Made by a program: the position numbers and the translations under genes. 64,000 nt of DNA from Bradyrhizobium stylosanthis (lineage in GTDB: Bacteria > Pseudomonadota > Alphaproteobacteria > Rhizobiales > Xanthobacteraceae). The notes beneath the pieces are model-generated. The model made no database searches. It was not told where the DNA came from and saw only the letters and a list, made by a program, of their open reading frames with translations. Of this stretch, positions 46,552 through 56,646 are shown piece by piece (position 1 is the stretch's first letter; each line of letters starts with the position of its first letter). The stretch lies in the NCBI RefSeq assembly GCF_001641335.1, contig NZ_LVEM01000003.1, positions 1,437,054-1,501,053 of the forward strand, written 5' to 3'.

Positions 46552-48558
46552 TCAGAGATCGAGACCGTCACCGGGATCCATTGCGGCTTGACGCGCAAGA
46601 CTAGAAGCATGTTTGCGAAGAATGCCGGCGCGCTGGACCTCATCGTCACCTTCCTCATCGGCAAAATCGAACTCTGCCCTTTCCGTGCTGCGGTCCACCT
46701 CCACCTCTTCGTGCTGGCCGAGCTCCGGTTCGCGCCTAATGCCGCCATTAGCAGGATCACTGCTGGACGTCGTGGGCTGGTTGTCAGCGGACCGCTCCTG
46801 TTTGGCCGGCGGGGCGGCAGGCAAAGGCAGCTTGCTCCAATCGTCGTGAGGAGATTTCATGCCATCTTCGCTGTTGCCGGGCCGAGCTGGAGGGAGTACC
46901 CGTTCACGCAGTCGGGGATCTTCGTAATAGCGCGCCTTCTTGGCTCGGATCGGCGGACAGCCCGAGACCAATACGAGTTCATCGTCCGACGGCAACTGCA
47001 TGACCTCACCGGGTGTTAGAAGGGGTCGCGCCGTTTCTTGCCTGGACACCATCAGGTGCCCCAGCCAAGGGCTTAACCTGTGACCAGCATAATTTTTCAT
47101 GGCGCGCAGTTCGGTTGCCATTCCGAGGGCCTCTGAGACCCGTCTTGCGGTTCGCTCGTCGTTCGTTGCGAATGCGACGCGGACATGGCAGTTATCGAGA
47201 ATGGAATTATTTGGGCCGTACGCCTTTTCGACCTGATTTAGGGATTGGGCGATTAAGAAGCTCTTCAGGCCATACCCCGCCATGAACGCTAGCGCCGATT
47301 CGAAGAAGTCGAGCCGGCCCAAAGCAGGGAACTCGTCAAGCATCAGCAGCACGCGATGCCGGCGCGCCTCCGCGTGGAGATCTTCCGTGAGCCGCCGTCC
47401 GATCTGGTTGAGAATCAACCGCACAAGCGGCTTGGTTCGGCTGATATCCGAGGGCGGCACGACGAGATAGAGCGTTGTCGGTCGCTTCGCCTCCACGAGA
47501 TCGCGAATACGCCAATCACTGCAGCGCGTGACCCGCGCCACCACGGGATCGCGGTACAGCCCGAGGAAAGACATGGCAGTCGAAAGCACTCCGGAGCGCT
47601 CATTTTCGCTCTTGTTCAGGAGCTCGCGCGCTGCGGACGCAATAACGGGATGCGGACCGGCATCGCCGAGGTGCGGCGTTGTCATCATCGCGCGCAGCGT
47701 CGCCTCGATGGGACGCTTGGGGTCCGAAAGGAAGTTGGCGACGCCCGCCAAGGTCTTGTCCGGCTCGGCGTAAAGCACGTGCAGGATGCCGCCGACCAGC
47801 AGCGAGTGGCTTGTCTTTTCCCAGTGACTGCGTCGTTCGAGTGCTCCTTCCGGGTCCACCAGGACGTCCGCGATGTTCTGGACATCTCGAACCTCCCATT
47901 CTCCCCGACGGACCTCAAGCAGTGGGTTGTAAGCCGCAGAGTTTCGGTTCGTCGGGTCGAATAGCAGCACACGTCCATGCGCAGAGCGAAAACCGGACGT
48001 CAGGGTCCAGTTCTCGCCCTTGATGTCGTGGACAACGCAACTACCCGGCCAAGTCAGGAGGGTAGGAACGACGAGGCCGACGCCCTTACCCGACCGCGTC
48101 GGCGCAAAGCAGAGTACGTGCTCGGGCCCATTGTGCCTGAGATACTTGTGATCAGACCGCCCGAGTATGACGCCATCCGGCCCAGTAAGCTCCGCTGATC
48201 GAAGTTCGGTAGCAAGCGCCCAGCGCGCAGAGCCGTAGGTTGCGGCGGTCTTCGCCTCTTGGGCTCGCCAGACCGACATGCCAAATGCAACTATGATCGA
48301 AATGAAGCCGCCCGATGCCGCGATGCAGGCTCCTTCAATAAATATTGTGGGCGCATAGGCATCGTAGGCGTACCACCACCAGAAAAACGCCGGCGGCAGG
48401 TAGACGGGCTTCCCAGGCCCGAGCTCAAACCAGGGGCGCCCGAGCTGGGCCTGGAATCCGAGTTTCCAAGCAACCCACTCCGTCGCCGCCCAGGTGGTCA
48501 TGAGCACGATGGCAAGGACAAGCGTGATTTGGCCCCAAAGGACCTTCGTCGAAGACAT
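46552..48558 (-). CDS. traG: TraG/VirD4 coupling protein
   Basis: The 668-residue ATPase has two N-terminal membrane helices (ITLVLAIVLMTTWAATEWVA and ACIAASGGFISIIVAFG). Walker A is FAPTRSGKGVGLVVPTLLTW and Walker B LLMLDEFPALGRLDFFES, followed by AQSLNQVEKAYGPNNSILDN. These are standard for TraG/VirD4 type IV coupling proteins, which deliver the relaxase-DNA complex to the mating pore at the inner membrane. The gene is full length. The mating-pore trb genes seen at the left of the window are broken, so it would need another T4SS. Confidence 0.9.
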   Translation of the reverse strand: MSSTKVLWGQITLVLAIVLMTTWAATEWVAWKLGFQAQLGRPWFELGPGKPVYLPPAFFWWWYAYDAYAPTIFIEGACIAASGGFISIIVAFGMSVWRAQEAKTAATYGSARWALATELRSAELTGPDGVILGRSDHKYLRHNGPEHVLCFAPTRSGKGVGLVVPTLLTWPGSCVVHDIKGENWTLTSGFRSAHGRVLLFDPTNRNSAAYNPLLEVRRGEWEVRDVQNIADVLVDPEGALERRSHWEKTSHSLLVGGILHVLYAEPDKTLAGVANFLSDPKRPIEATLRAMMTTPHLGDAGPHPVIASAARELLNKSENERSGVLSTAMSFLGLYRDPVVARVTRCSDWRIRDLVEAKRPTTLYLVVPPSDISRTKPLVRLILNQIGRRLTEDLHAEARRHRVLLMLDEFPALGRLDFFESALAFMAGYGLKSFLIAQSLNQVEKAYGPNNSILDNCHVRVAFATNDERTARRVSEALGMATELRAMKNYAGHRLSPWLGHLMVSRQETARPLLTPGEVMQLPSDDELVLVSGCPPIRAKKARYYEDPRLRERVLPPARPGNSEDGMKSPHDDWSKLPLPAAPPAKQERSADNQPTTSSSDPANGGIRREPELGQHEEVEVDRSTERAEFDFADEEGDDEVQRAGILRKHASSLARQAAMDPGDGLDL

Positions 48559-48982
48559 GATAAGCGTCGATCAAGCCCTGCCAGGCCTGACCCACAACGT
48601 TAAAGTTGCACAAGCGTAGAAATGGCGGATCTAGCGTAAGTGCAGTACGATCTTGACTACCTGGAGAGACTTAACGGAGCAAGCGACGCGCAAACCGCGG
48701 TTGCTACCTCCAATATCGTCGAGCGGCATTTTATCAGGCCGGCTTATGAGGCCGACATGCATTGAGGATGCAGCGGAGCGCAATGCAGGATGGCCAAAGC
48801 ACATCATTCAGGCCGCCCGCAGCGTCCCGTCTTCCGTCGAAGGCCGAGGCAAGCTTTCGAGTTTGACTGACCCAAAAGCTTGCAGCTTGCGACCTCCCAA
48901 TGACCCGAACCACGGAACATGCGCTTTCGCCGTTCATGGTCGCCCTACAGTCGGCTCAATGCTCAGGGAAGAGCGAATAGTT
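48559..48982. other. No recognisable gene
   Basis: A gap lies between the outer-membrane protein and traG. Short plus-strand frames here do not resemble known proteins. It may hold the traG promoter, but no clear element stands out. Confidence 0.35.
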
Positions 48983-50695
48983 TCAGTGAAACTTATAGGA
49001 AGCCTGCAAGAACGTGCCCCATCGTTCCATGTGAAAGCCTGCAGGAAAGGGCCCAGAGGTCACAGGATGGCTGCGCGCCTGCTCGGCTTGGGTGGCGAAT
49101 TGCTCACTATCTCTCGGACTCCACATCGCCCAGTAACGGCCGCCGACGCCGACGCTGAAATTGCTCGTTATGAAGTACGATAAGATGCCTTCTATTTGTA
49201 CCCCATGGCCGCCGCTCCCGCGATGATCGATGAAGGTCGTGAAGTCTCGCAGGAGATGGTTATCGCGCCCTTGGAAATCCGTCCAGGGCAGGTATGCGAC
49301 ATCGGCGCTCAAGCGCCAGCGATCGAGCAACATGGTCTCAGCGTTAAGGCCGATACGCACTGCATTCCAGTTGGTGTCTTGGCTGCCCATCGTCCTTTTA
49401 TCGTCCGGCGCGAGACATGGAAGCGAAGCGATCGTAACACATCCTATCGAGTCAGACTTTTGGCCATAATAGGTCCAGCCGGCGAATCCACCGATCTTGT
49501 ATGTGCTACCCCGCAGGAAATCATAACCGGCATCGACCGTGTAGTACATGAACCTTCCGTTCGCCTGACCCGATCTCGTGTTGGTATAGGCCATGGAATT
49601 TCCTAAGCCCCAATCCTCATCATTCATAATCCCGCTACTAAAGCGCCCCAAACCAATATTGCCCTTCAGGAAGATTCCCCAGGGGCTGTCAAGTCGTTCG
49701 AACAACTCACCGGAAATCCCATCCAGCTTGTGATAGGTCAGCCTCGACACTAGACGATCGGGCGGACCATTTTCCCATTGAAATTTTCCCCGACTCAGCC
49801 AGAGCCGTGTGCCGCTTTCTAGCGACCAGCCGGTCGTGAAGGGAATTTCCGGCGCGCCAAAGGTCGGCTCTATCGGGTAAAGCGGCGTATCGGACCATCG
49901 CGCCGCCCCTGGGGCGGCATCAAAATGGTAGTTCAGAGCGACCTTGCCGATGTGATAGCCGCTGGACATGTTAGTGACGCTAGCTGGGACCGTTGCAAAG
50001 GGCGGATATTGTAGCGTCGGAGGGGTTGCCACGCTTGGTCCGCCGAACCTCAGATAATCATATCCGATATTGACCGACCATGCGGGCGTGAGCGCGTGCT
50101 CGACACCTGCGCCGATGAGACCCCCGATACGATTATAGTCGAAATGGGTTGCATTCTGTGGCGCCCATCCAGACGGGTAAGTCTCGCTATAAAATTCGTT
50201 ACCGTTGGCTATATCGCCGCGATTGTGTTGCCAGGCCACACCTGCTCTGAGATAGGCAAGCGTGTGACCCTGCGGGCCAAACGTATAACCCAGCCGGCCG
50301 GTCCCGGTGACGAAGACGTCCGGACCTGCGTTGCAGTTTGCACTCACGACAATACCGGAGGCGGCAAGACAGGTGTTTGCGCCGTCCGAGATGACGCCGC
50401 TGGCATTCAGTTCAAGGCCAAAAACCCAGCGATCCCTCTGCCAATTGTAGCCGATCTGCCCTCCTGCGAGGAATAACGGAGTATCGACCACGTCGCCATA
50501 GATCGAGGGACCGTAGGGATTACTAAATGATGTCCGGCCGTACCCCCCGCCGACGTGCCCACCAAAATAGCCTCCGGTCCAGCTCCATACTGCAGGCGGG
50601 ACCTTTACTGCCGGCTTAAAATCTGCCGAATTGACGACCCCGTTTGCAACGAGCGCAGCTGTTGCGATCCCCCAAAACAAGAACTCAGATCTCAT
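48983..50695 (-). CDS. Outer-membrane beta-barrel protein
   Basis: The 570-residue protein has a signal peptide (MRSEFLFWGIATAALVANGV), then a Gly- and aromatic-rich barrel of the Omp25/RopB type (WTGGYFGGHVGGGYGRTSF, then GGQIGYNWQRDRWVFGLELN, and GAGVEHALTPAWSVNIGYDY). A second beta-rich half (about 290-570) ends in FLQASYKFH with a terminal aromatic, typical of outer-membrane insertion. The second half may be a separate omptin-like barrel (TGWSLESGTRLWLSRGKFQW). It is unusually placed between rlxS and traG, unrelated in function, so it is probably cargo inserted into the transfer cluster. Confidence 0.75.
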   Translation of the reverse strand: MRSEFLFWGIATAALVANGVVNSADFKPAVKVPPAVWSWTGGYFGGHVGGGYGRTSFSNPYGPSIYGDVVDTPLFLAGGQIGYNWQRDRWVFGLELNASGVISDGANTCLAASGIVVSANCNAGPDVFVTGTGRLGYTFGPQGHTLAYLRAGVAWQHNRGDIANGNEFYSETYPSGWAPQNATHFDYNRIGGLIGAGVEHALTPAWSVNIGYDYLRFGGPSVATPPTLQYPPFATVPASVTNMSSGYHIGKVALNYHFDAAPGAARWSDTPLYPIEPTFGAPEIPFTTGWSLESGTRLWLSRGKFQWENGPPDRLVSRLTYHKLDGISGELFERLDSPWGIFLKGNIGLGRFSSGIMNDEDWGLGNSMAYTNTRSGQANGRFMYYTVDAGYDFLRGSTYKIGGFAGWTYYGQKSDSIGCVTIASLPCLAPDDKRTMGSQDTNWNAVRIGLNAETMLLDRWRLSADVAYLPWTDFQGRDNHLLRDFTTFIDHRGSGGHGVQIEGILSYFITSNFSVGVGGRYWAMWSPRDSEQFATQAEQARSHPVTSGPFPAGFHMERWGTFLQASYKFH

Positions 50696-51252
50696 ATCAC
50701 CTCACGAACACACGAGCATGCGCCATCTTGCAACGAAGGCCGAATGACCGACGTTGTCGCGCTGCTTCCACGCGGCGTGTATTTGTGCAGGATCTAGGCC
50801 ATCGGACGTGGCGCGCATTCCCTGCAGTTGCTCGTTAGTGATGTCGCATTCGCAACAAGACCGACGATCTTTGAAAGACGCCCGTGTCTGATGTCGGTCA
50901 TGACGTCCACGCTTCACGCTTGACATACAGCGGATGGATAAGTGACGCTCGTTTGGGGCTGCGTCGTCCTTCCCCGCTCTCACGAACGAGCTGTGAACGC
51001 GTTGGGGTAATCTCAGAGCGGCACCACCGACAGTTCCGGGGATTGGTTAAAGTACGGCCCCGAAAAGTGACTTCTGGCGAAGTTTCTGTCGTCCGGTTTT
51101 CGGCGTCAGCCGTCACAGCGCGGCTTGTACCATCGATCTCTTCTGGAGCCGCGACTTGGCCTGAAAGGCATACCAGCAAAGGAGCAGACGGGACCATGAT
51201 CTGTCTATCGAGCATTGCTCTTTCCTGAGACCATTGAGCCCGCCCCTTCAGG
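50696..51252. other. Possible small ORF between rlxS and the barrel gene
   Basis: A minus frame from 51284 or 51206 to 50898 overlaps the end of rlxS and encodes MVPSAPLLVCLSGQVAAPEE followed by a Thr- and Arg-rich tail. Its composition is weakly protein-like. I do not recognise it and would not call it a gene with confidence. Confidence 0.3.
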
Positions 51253-53004
51253 CTATATTCCCAATCCTCGCTTACGGCCGACATTCCAATCGACTCTGCC
51301 GCCAGGCAACATAATGCCAGATACCTGCTTTCCGAGATGCTGTTCCAAAGCCGGCCGCCAAGGCACCAGCTCAAAACCGAGCCCATCGTCGATCATAGCG
51401 AAACGCCCGGAGGCAAGCGTTACGCGCTGACGGTAGATGCCGGTCACTTGATCGCCCTCAGTTACGGGCTGATAGATAAGTCCTGAGTCGGTAGAAAGCT
51501 TTGCAGTAGCGGCTTGCAGCTCGCGCTGCTGCAAGGCAGCGAGCAAGTCGCGCGCAAACACAATGCGCCGTCCGGACCGCTGCACAAGGCCTTGGCCAGC
51601 GAGGTGATCGAGGCGCGCATCCATTGCGGACCGGACCTCGGCCCCGAAGCCGCCCCCTCTGAGCGACGGATTTTTGGCGAGAAGCTGGCGGTCGAGCCAG
51701 GTCGCACCGTTCGCGCTCACCTGCTCCTCGATCGAGAGGTCTGAGCGAACCGCGAGCGACATTCGCGGCTTTCCACTCGCATCAGTATAGGTGCGCAACT
51801 CGACGATAGCGCCGGCCGGCGCATCGCCAGTAAATTCGAGGTCGCCGAACCGCAGATGATGGGTTCGACCATCGAGGCCCGCGACGATCGCATAAGCGGT
51901 CCCCTTCAGCTCATCATCCAGACCACGTTGAACCAGGCGGCCAAGGACCGGATCGGTGGGTTCTTCTCCGTGCAGGGCAAAGGTGGCGATGTCCGGCTCC
52001 CGCCCCCCAGCACTCATCGCCCGATGCATGGTCTTGATGATGTCGCCGCGCATGCCGAGCTGACGAAGGGTCTGCTCCAGCCCTGGTTTTAAGGTCCAGC
52101 AGGCGGGACCTGTGGATTCGGCAAGGCCGAGACGTTCAAGCTTGGCCGCCCTGCCGAGCAGCAGGGGGCGCAGTTCAGGATCCTCACCCTTCCCTTCCGG
52201 CCTGAGGTCCGCCACACCGGCGCAATCATCACAGATCTCACGCAGCGCTCGGTCAAGGCTGGTCCAGCGCTCAGCCTCGACCTCCCGTTCGAGGCCGGCG
52301 CGAACCTCCTGTTCGCTCCGGGGTCTAAGCTCAAGGGTGATGCGGTGGGCGGCACGATCGCGCAAACCGCGGCTGATGTACTCGCGGCTGATCACAAGAT
52401 CCTGTCCGTCATCGGCACGGTCGCGAATTAACAGATGGACATGCGGGTTGTCCGTATTCCAGTGATCGACTGCAATCCAGTCGAGCTTGGTCGCGAGATC
52501 TTTTTCGACATCGCGCAGAAGCTCGCGCGTAAATGCCTTCAGGTCACCAAGCGCCGCGCCGTCCTCAGGCGAGATAATGAACCGGAAATGGTGACGGTCA
52601 CTCTCGCAGCGCTCGGCAAAACCCCGCTCGTCGGCTGCGTCAGAGGTGGCGTCAAACATCGAGGCGTTCCGGCCATCCCGCGTAACGCCCTCACGCTTAA
52701 GATAAGCGACATGCTTAGATAGCGGCGCAGAGCGGAAACGCGCTCCCCGATGGCGCACCACACGCGCCTTTGTGACCACGCGCCGGGCATTCGAGCGCAA
52801 GCGGATCGCGATTGCCGCACGCCGGCCCCGGCCGAAGCGGGAGCGGCTGCGGTCCGGGCCTGAGCGGAAGCTGTTGCCAACGTGCCCCGCTCTCTTAGCG
52901 GCACGCATGACCTGCCCGACGAATGTCTGTGGCCGCCTTGCACCACGGTTACCGTGGTCAATGCGCCCGGGCCTGACGCGTATGTCATCGTCCCGCATTG
53001 TCAT
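51253..53004 (-). CDS. rlxS: RlxS, VirD2-type relaxase
   Basis: I start at MTMRDDDIRVRPGRIDHGNR because upstream residues look non-coding. The 583-residue protein shows the relaxase histidine motif in DNPHVHLLIRDRADDG, the preceding FRFIISPEDGAALGDL strand, and a C-terminal domain of the DUF3363 type (TLASGRFAMIDDGLGFELVP, then VDWNVGRKRGLGI). RlxS nicks the ICE at oriT and is piloted into the recipient through TraG and a T4SS. It is a defining gene of symbiosis ICEs of the ICEMlSymR7A kind. The frame is intact. Its upstream neighbour is a lytic transglycosylase on the same strand. Confidence 0.88.
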   Translation of the reverse strand: MTMRDDDIRVRPGRIDHGNRGARRPQTFVGQVMRAAKRAGHVGNSFRSGPDRSRSRFGRGRRAAIAIRLRSNARRVVTKARVVRHRGARFRSAPLSKHVAYLKREGVTRDGRNASMFDATSDAADERGFAERCESDRHHFRFIISPEDGAALGDLKAFTRELLRDVEKDLATKLDWIAVDHWNTDNPHVHLLIRDRADDGQDLVISREYISRGLRDRAAHRITLELRPRSEQEVRAGLEREVEAERWTSLDRALREICDDCAGVADLRPEGKGEDPELRPLLLGRAAKLERLGLAESTGPACWTLKPGLEQTLRQLGMRGDIIKTMHRAMSAGGREPDIATFALHGEEPTDPVLGRLVQRGLDDELKGTAYAIVAGLDGRTHHLRFGDLEFTGDAPAGAIVELRTYTDASGKPRMSLAVRSDLSIEEQVSANGATWLDRQLLAKNPSLRGGGFGAEVRSAMDARLDHLAGQGLVQRSGRRIVFARDLLAALQQRELQAATAKLSTDSGLIYQPVTEGDQVTGIYRQRVTLASGRFAMIDDGLGFELVPWRPALEQHLGKQVSGIMLPGGRVDWNVGRKRGLGI

Positions 53005-53251
53005 GGCGCAAAAGAGCCTCGTGCGGCTGAGAGATGGCGCAGTCGAGATTGATTTCGTTCGGGTAATTTGCAGAAGCGATGGCAGGAGCAGTTGCGCTGA
53101 CAGCAAATTGCCCAATCCATCCAACCACCAACGGCCGGACCGACAGCCGGCCTTTTCCCTTGCCATCCGCGGTCGGTTAGTCCCTGCAAGTTCCCTAGCC
53201 CCCTCCAACTCACGACAAACTTCGACAACGCGCGACGAAATGCGATTGCGA

Positions 53252-53980
53252 TCATCGGGACTCCGTTTGCGTCGATCGCTCCACAAAAAGCTGGGCAGCG
53301 CTTGGTACGAGCGAGAGCCCGCCCATGTTCGGGAATTCTTTCGGACTGTTCATTGGACGCCGAGCGGGTGTCGATCTGGCATGAGCCGACGAGCCGGAGC
53401 GGTCAAAGAATAATGCTGCCTGCCGCCACGGAACGGCACTTGGGATCGCCAAAGTCGCGGGCTCGGGCTGTTTGATGCCGATCAACTCTACGAGCCTGGC
53501 AACAAAGATTTTTGTCTCGTCAGGCAGGGGCCGCCCCGTTGCCAGATAGGCCTCGTAGCGCTTTGGACCCGCGTTGTAAGCTGCGAGAAAACCCTGCGAT
53601 CCAAACCGGTCGAGCATCTCGCGAAGGTAGGCCGTGCCTGCGAGAATGTTGTCGTGCGGGTCAAAGGGATCGACACCGAGATTGTAGCGAGTACTTAGCT
53701 CGACCCAAGTCTGGGGCATGATTTGCATCAGGCCCAACGCGCCCCGGGAGGAAATGGCGCCCACATTGCCGCCGCTCTCGACTTGCAACACAGCCCGAAT
53801 CCAGTGTTCTGGGACCGCAAATCGGCGAGAGGCTTCAGTCAAGGATGCAGTGTATAAGTCCGCATGTGGAGAGCTCGGCGAGTGCAGGCTGACAGCCGGT
53901 ATTACCGGCTCAGCCGAAGTGTACGACGGCAATTGGAGAACCAGCACAGCTCCGATCAGGCGGGCCGCCATTGCATACAT
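53252..53980 (-). CDS. Lytic transglycosylase (VirB1-like)
   Basis: The start MYAMAARLIGAVLVLQLPSY gives a signal peptide; the frame runs further upstream without one. The catalytic Glu is in AVLQVESGGNVGAISSRGAL, followed by GLMQIMPQTWVELSTRYNLG, NILAGTAYLREMLDRFG and FLAAYNAGPKRYEAY, all typical of SLT/goose-lysozyme-like enzymes. It cuts peptidoglycan in the periplasm to let the conjugation channel pass. The gene sits between traF and rlxS as in other symbiosis ICEs. The C-terminal tail after about residue 190 is variable. Confidence 0.85.
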   Translation of the reverse strand: MYAMAARLIGAVLVLQLPSYTSAEPVIPAVSLHSPSSPHADLYTASLTEASRRFAVPEHWIRAVLQVESGGNVGAISSRGALGLMQIMPQTWVELSTRYNLGVDPFDPHDNILAGTAYLREMLDRFGSQGFLAAYNAGPKRYEAYLATGRPLPDETKIFVARLVELIGIKQPEPATLAIPSAVPWRQAALFFDRSGSSAHARSTPARRPMNSPKEFPNMGGLSLVPSAAQLFVERSTQTESR

Positions 53981-54159
53981 TATAGCGCAGGTGCTTGCGC
54001 TCGAGCTCACTGTGGGTAGCTGGTTCCGCCGCTGAATGTGAGGAGATCGCCGACACGCGCTGGGCATGATCGTCTTTAGAAATCTCGCCGTGATGAAGCA
54101 GGAGGACTGCGATCTATCGACCTGCGAAACTGCGTATCGACGAACCCGGCCGAGCAAGA

Positions 54160-54665
54160 TCAGTCCCTCTCTGTCCACACGGGCAGGGCTTCTCCGATGA
54201 CGGCGGATGCCGGAAGTGGCCCGAAGTACCGCCCATCGAGCGAGCCGGCCGACTGCCGGTTCATGAGAAAGACTTCATCCGGCGCTATGAGGCGGCATCC
54301 GCGCCAGACCGGCAGCGGCCGGCCACGTGTGTCGCGTTCCCGCGCCAGCCCCATCTCAATGTTATCGACGGAAAGGGCGAAGCCATTTCTGCAAACGGTT
54401 TGTCCGGGCAACGCCAGGACGCGCTTGAGCATGGGAACACCGGTCGGCAGATAGCCGTTCAAGTCCAGGAAGCTCGAAAGTGGTTCGGGCGGCCGAACGG
54501 CCACAAGCTCAGCGACAGTCAATCCTTGCGTTGGCTGTAGACGATAGAGGCCAATCGGGACGCTCTCAGAAGCGTTCCAGATGTAGCATGGCACGGCTTC
54601 TGTGCCGGACCTTGATGCGAGAGCACCGATCCGCAGATCGCCAAAATAATCGTCAGCCGGCCCAT
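54160..54665 (-). pseudogene. traF: TraF, conjugative S26 peptidase, frameshifted
   Basis: The catalytic domain has the Ser in IWNASESVPIGLYRLQP and the Lys in PMLKRVLALPGQTVCRNG, then DEVFLMNRQSAGSLDGRYFG. This is TraF, a signal-peptidase-like protease that matures pilin or relaxase-associated proteins. The natural start, an ATG overlapping the DUF2840 stop by one base, gives a good signal anchor (MGRLTIILAICGSVLS) but runs out of frame before IWNAS. A one-base frameshift near 54580 therefore separates the anchor from the catalytic domain. A long frame continues upstream through DUF2840 but looks spurious. Confidence 0.75.
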
Positions 54666-55129
54666 CAGAGCCCTCGCTTTCGACGGCGGAGCCACGCCTG
54701 ATGGCGCGCCTGAGTGTAGGCCCGCGGGTTTTCGCTGACAGAGAGACGGTTGTGAACATGATGCCAGTAATCCGGCGCAGCATCAGCAGGATTGATGCCA
54801 AGTGCCTCCACCGCGTCGACCAATTGCAGCGCGCGCTCGACTTTCGTCCATCCGGACAATCGCAGCAGGCTCTCTCCGCCGGGCATGACCCAGGGGACAG
54901 TTGAATATCGCTGCCGTGATGACGCGGCGCGTAAAATGTCGATGCGGGACAGAACTGTTCCAAACTCATTAGATGTCCAACGCACGAAAGCGAAAATGCT
55001 ACCGCTCTCGAACGAAAGAACGCGGCGGTGACGGTCAATGATCCTTTCAGATACCGGCCGGCCGAAGCGAATGCGACTCTCGATCCGTCCCTTCACCCAC
55101 AAGAGTTCAACGGTTGTGAGATCGCTCAT
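54665..55129 (-). CDS. DUF2840 protein
   Basis: MSDLTTVELLWVKGRIESRI starts a 154-residue product (the frame extends 14 codons upstream). Features include RIDILRAASSRQRYSTVPWV, MPGGESLLRLSGWTKVERAL and the basic tail ARHQAWLRRRKRGL. DUF2840 genes are standard neighbours of traF in rhizobial ICEs; their function is unknown. The start overlaps the end of the repA remnant, and the stop overlaps the traF ATG by one base. parA, often found next to this gene, is absent here. Confidence 0.75.
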   Translation of the reverse strand: MSDLTTVELLWVKGRIESRIRFGRPVSERIIDRHRRVLSFESGSIFAFVRWTSNEFGTVLSRIDILRAASSRQRYSTVPWVMPGGESLLRLSGWTKVERALQLVDAVEALGINPADAAPDYWHHVHNRLSVSENPRAYTQARHQAWLRRRKRGL

Positions 55130-56364
55130 ATGACGTCTCCTCTGTTCAGAGACGTCTCTTGACCGCCCCAAACGCCGCTTAGCCTTCGCAAAACGGTAGC
55201 AACGAGATTGGCAGCGGCGAAACGGTTTTGATGAAAGGTCGAAAGGGGCCGTTGAGCAGGCGTTGCGACGGTCGCGTTGCCGATCGGAGACGAAAAGCCC
55301 TGATCCGTTAGCAGGAATCCGAAGAATTCAAATTTGGCAGATTTACGGGCGCGAAAAGCGATTGCACGATAGAACGTCAATAGTGAATTTTGTCCGCGAT
55401 GGCACGAGGCTCCGGTGACCGACCGCATGAGAGCTCTCGGGCCTGATAGCGCGATGCGATTCAAGCCGCTTTGCCCTAACTGAGAGATGTGACCGCGCCT
55501 TCGCGGCCGTTCTGCATTGGGACTGAGCTGAATTGGCGCGAAACCCAATCGTTCCACACCGTGACTGTCACGGATGATGACAACATATCGCGGCAGAGTC
55601 TGACGATGAACGATCTGGCGCCGCCGGTCATAAGCAAAGTGCTTGAGCTGGAATAGACTGCCCGACATGGCCTGAAGGTGGACGAAATCACAGCCCGAGC
55701 CACCTGCTTGACGGCGGCCATGTTTGCGCACCAGACGGTAAAGCCAGCGCTCAATTCTTCCCGTCAGATCGAAATGGGTGCGGTCGATCGTCAACACGAG
55801 CCCTTCATCCAGAACACCCGTGTAGTATGGGTCCGGCAAGATCAGCTCGATTCCGCAGGCACAGCCGTGCAAATCGACCGTCTCGCGCCATTGGTCCATC
55901 CAGAAGAAGCGATGCCGTCGGAGCTCAGTCGGCGGCCGAATCGAGGTCAAGACCGTTGTCGAGTGCAGCCGGTCGACTGCGGCCTTGAGGCGCTCGCAGT
56001 CGAGCACGTTGGTACCACAGCCCCCAAAGGTTAGGATCGCGTAAGGAGTAGCCGCCATCAACATCTACGTTTTCGAGACGCCATCGCGAGCCACGACAAT
56101 CTGCGAAGCGGACCAAATCAAAACGTCCGCATCCCAGACCGTCGCAATGCCATGTTCCGGCACAGCCTCGACACGAATCGTGATTGTCCCGGCGCGAAAG
56201 TCGAACGGTACAACCCGTTTTGACTTTGCCAGCGAGAACAACGCATCTACCAACACATCTTGCGCATCGCGCGGTGTTAAAACGCCGCGCAACGAGCGAA
56301 ACAAATCGAGTTGACCGCGCTCCGAATGACGTCGTCCATGAGCAGAGGATTTGCCGTGCGACAT
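55126..56364 (-). pseudogene. repA: Replication initiator RepA with an internal stop
   Basis: MSHGKSSAHGRRHSERGQLD, then LAKSKRVVPFDFRAGTITIR, reads up to GVSKT. There a TAG at about 56065-56067 interrupts a frame that continues LMAATPYAILTFGGCGTNVL, RLHSTTVLTSIRPPTELRRH, DRTHFDLTGRIERWLYRLVR and ERPRRRGHISQLG. Both halves match the RepA initiators of mobile elements in rhizobia, which may allow an excised circle to replicate. A single nonsense mutation in the same frame explains the break. A restart at the following ATG could give a product lacking the first 100 residues. Confidence 0.7.
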
Positions 56365-56367
56365 GGG

Positions 56368-56646
56368 TCAGCGCCTCTCCTTGCCCGCATACGGAATGGG
56401 TGTGTGGCGCTTGGCGGGCAAGACCGTACCTGTGCCGGGATCGCTGGTTGACTTCTTAGCACCGCGATCAGCCCAGGCTTTTAGGTCTTCCAGCGCATAA
56501 ACAACGCGACCGCCAAGCTTGCGATAGATCGGGCCCGTGCCATAGGTACGATGCTTTTCCAGAGTTCGGCCGGACAGACCGAGAAATCGCGCCGCTTCAG
56601 GGGTACGCAATAATCGCGGCGGCAGGCCGGCGGTCGGATCGGGCAT
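56368..56646 (-). CDS. rdfS: RdfS-like excisionase (recombination directionality factor)
   Basis: The 92-residue protein starting MPDPTAGLPPRLLRTPEAAR has a MerR/AlpA-like winged helix (FLGLSGRTLEKHRTYGTGPI, then YRKLGGRVVYALEDLKAWAD) and a basic tail. In ICEMlSymR7A the excisionase RdfS is of this type and is encoded at the head of the transfer operon containing traF and rlxS, as here. It would bias the ICE integrase toward excision and is switched on by FseA. The start was chosen for family length; an upstream in-frame extension looks unlikely. Confidence 0.7.
   Translation of the reverse strand: MPDPTAGLPPRLLRTPEAARFLGLSGRTLEKHRTYGTGPIYRKLGGRVVYALEDLKAWADRGAKKSTSDPGTGTVLPAKRHTPIPYAGKERR

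Noticed and set aside
53004..53286. N-terminal extension of the relaxase to 53286
   Set aside because: The extra 94 residues are Arg-rich, unlike relaxases, and overlap the transglycosylase gene end.
54160..55038. A 292-aa traF with a long N-terminus
   Set aside because: The extra N-terminus overlaps DUF2840 in another frame and lacks a signal anchor; the proper anchor starts at 54665 in a different frame.
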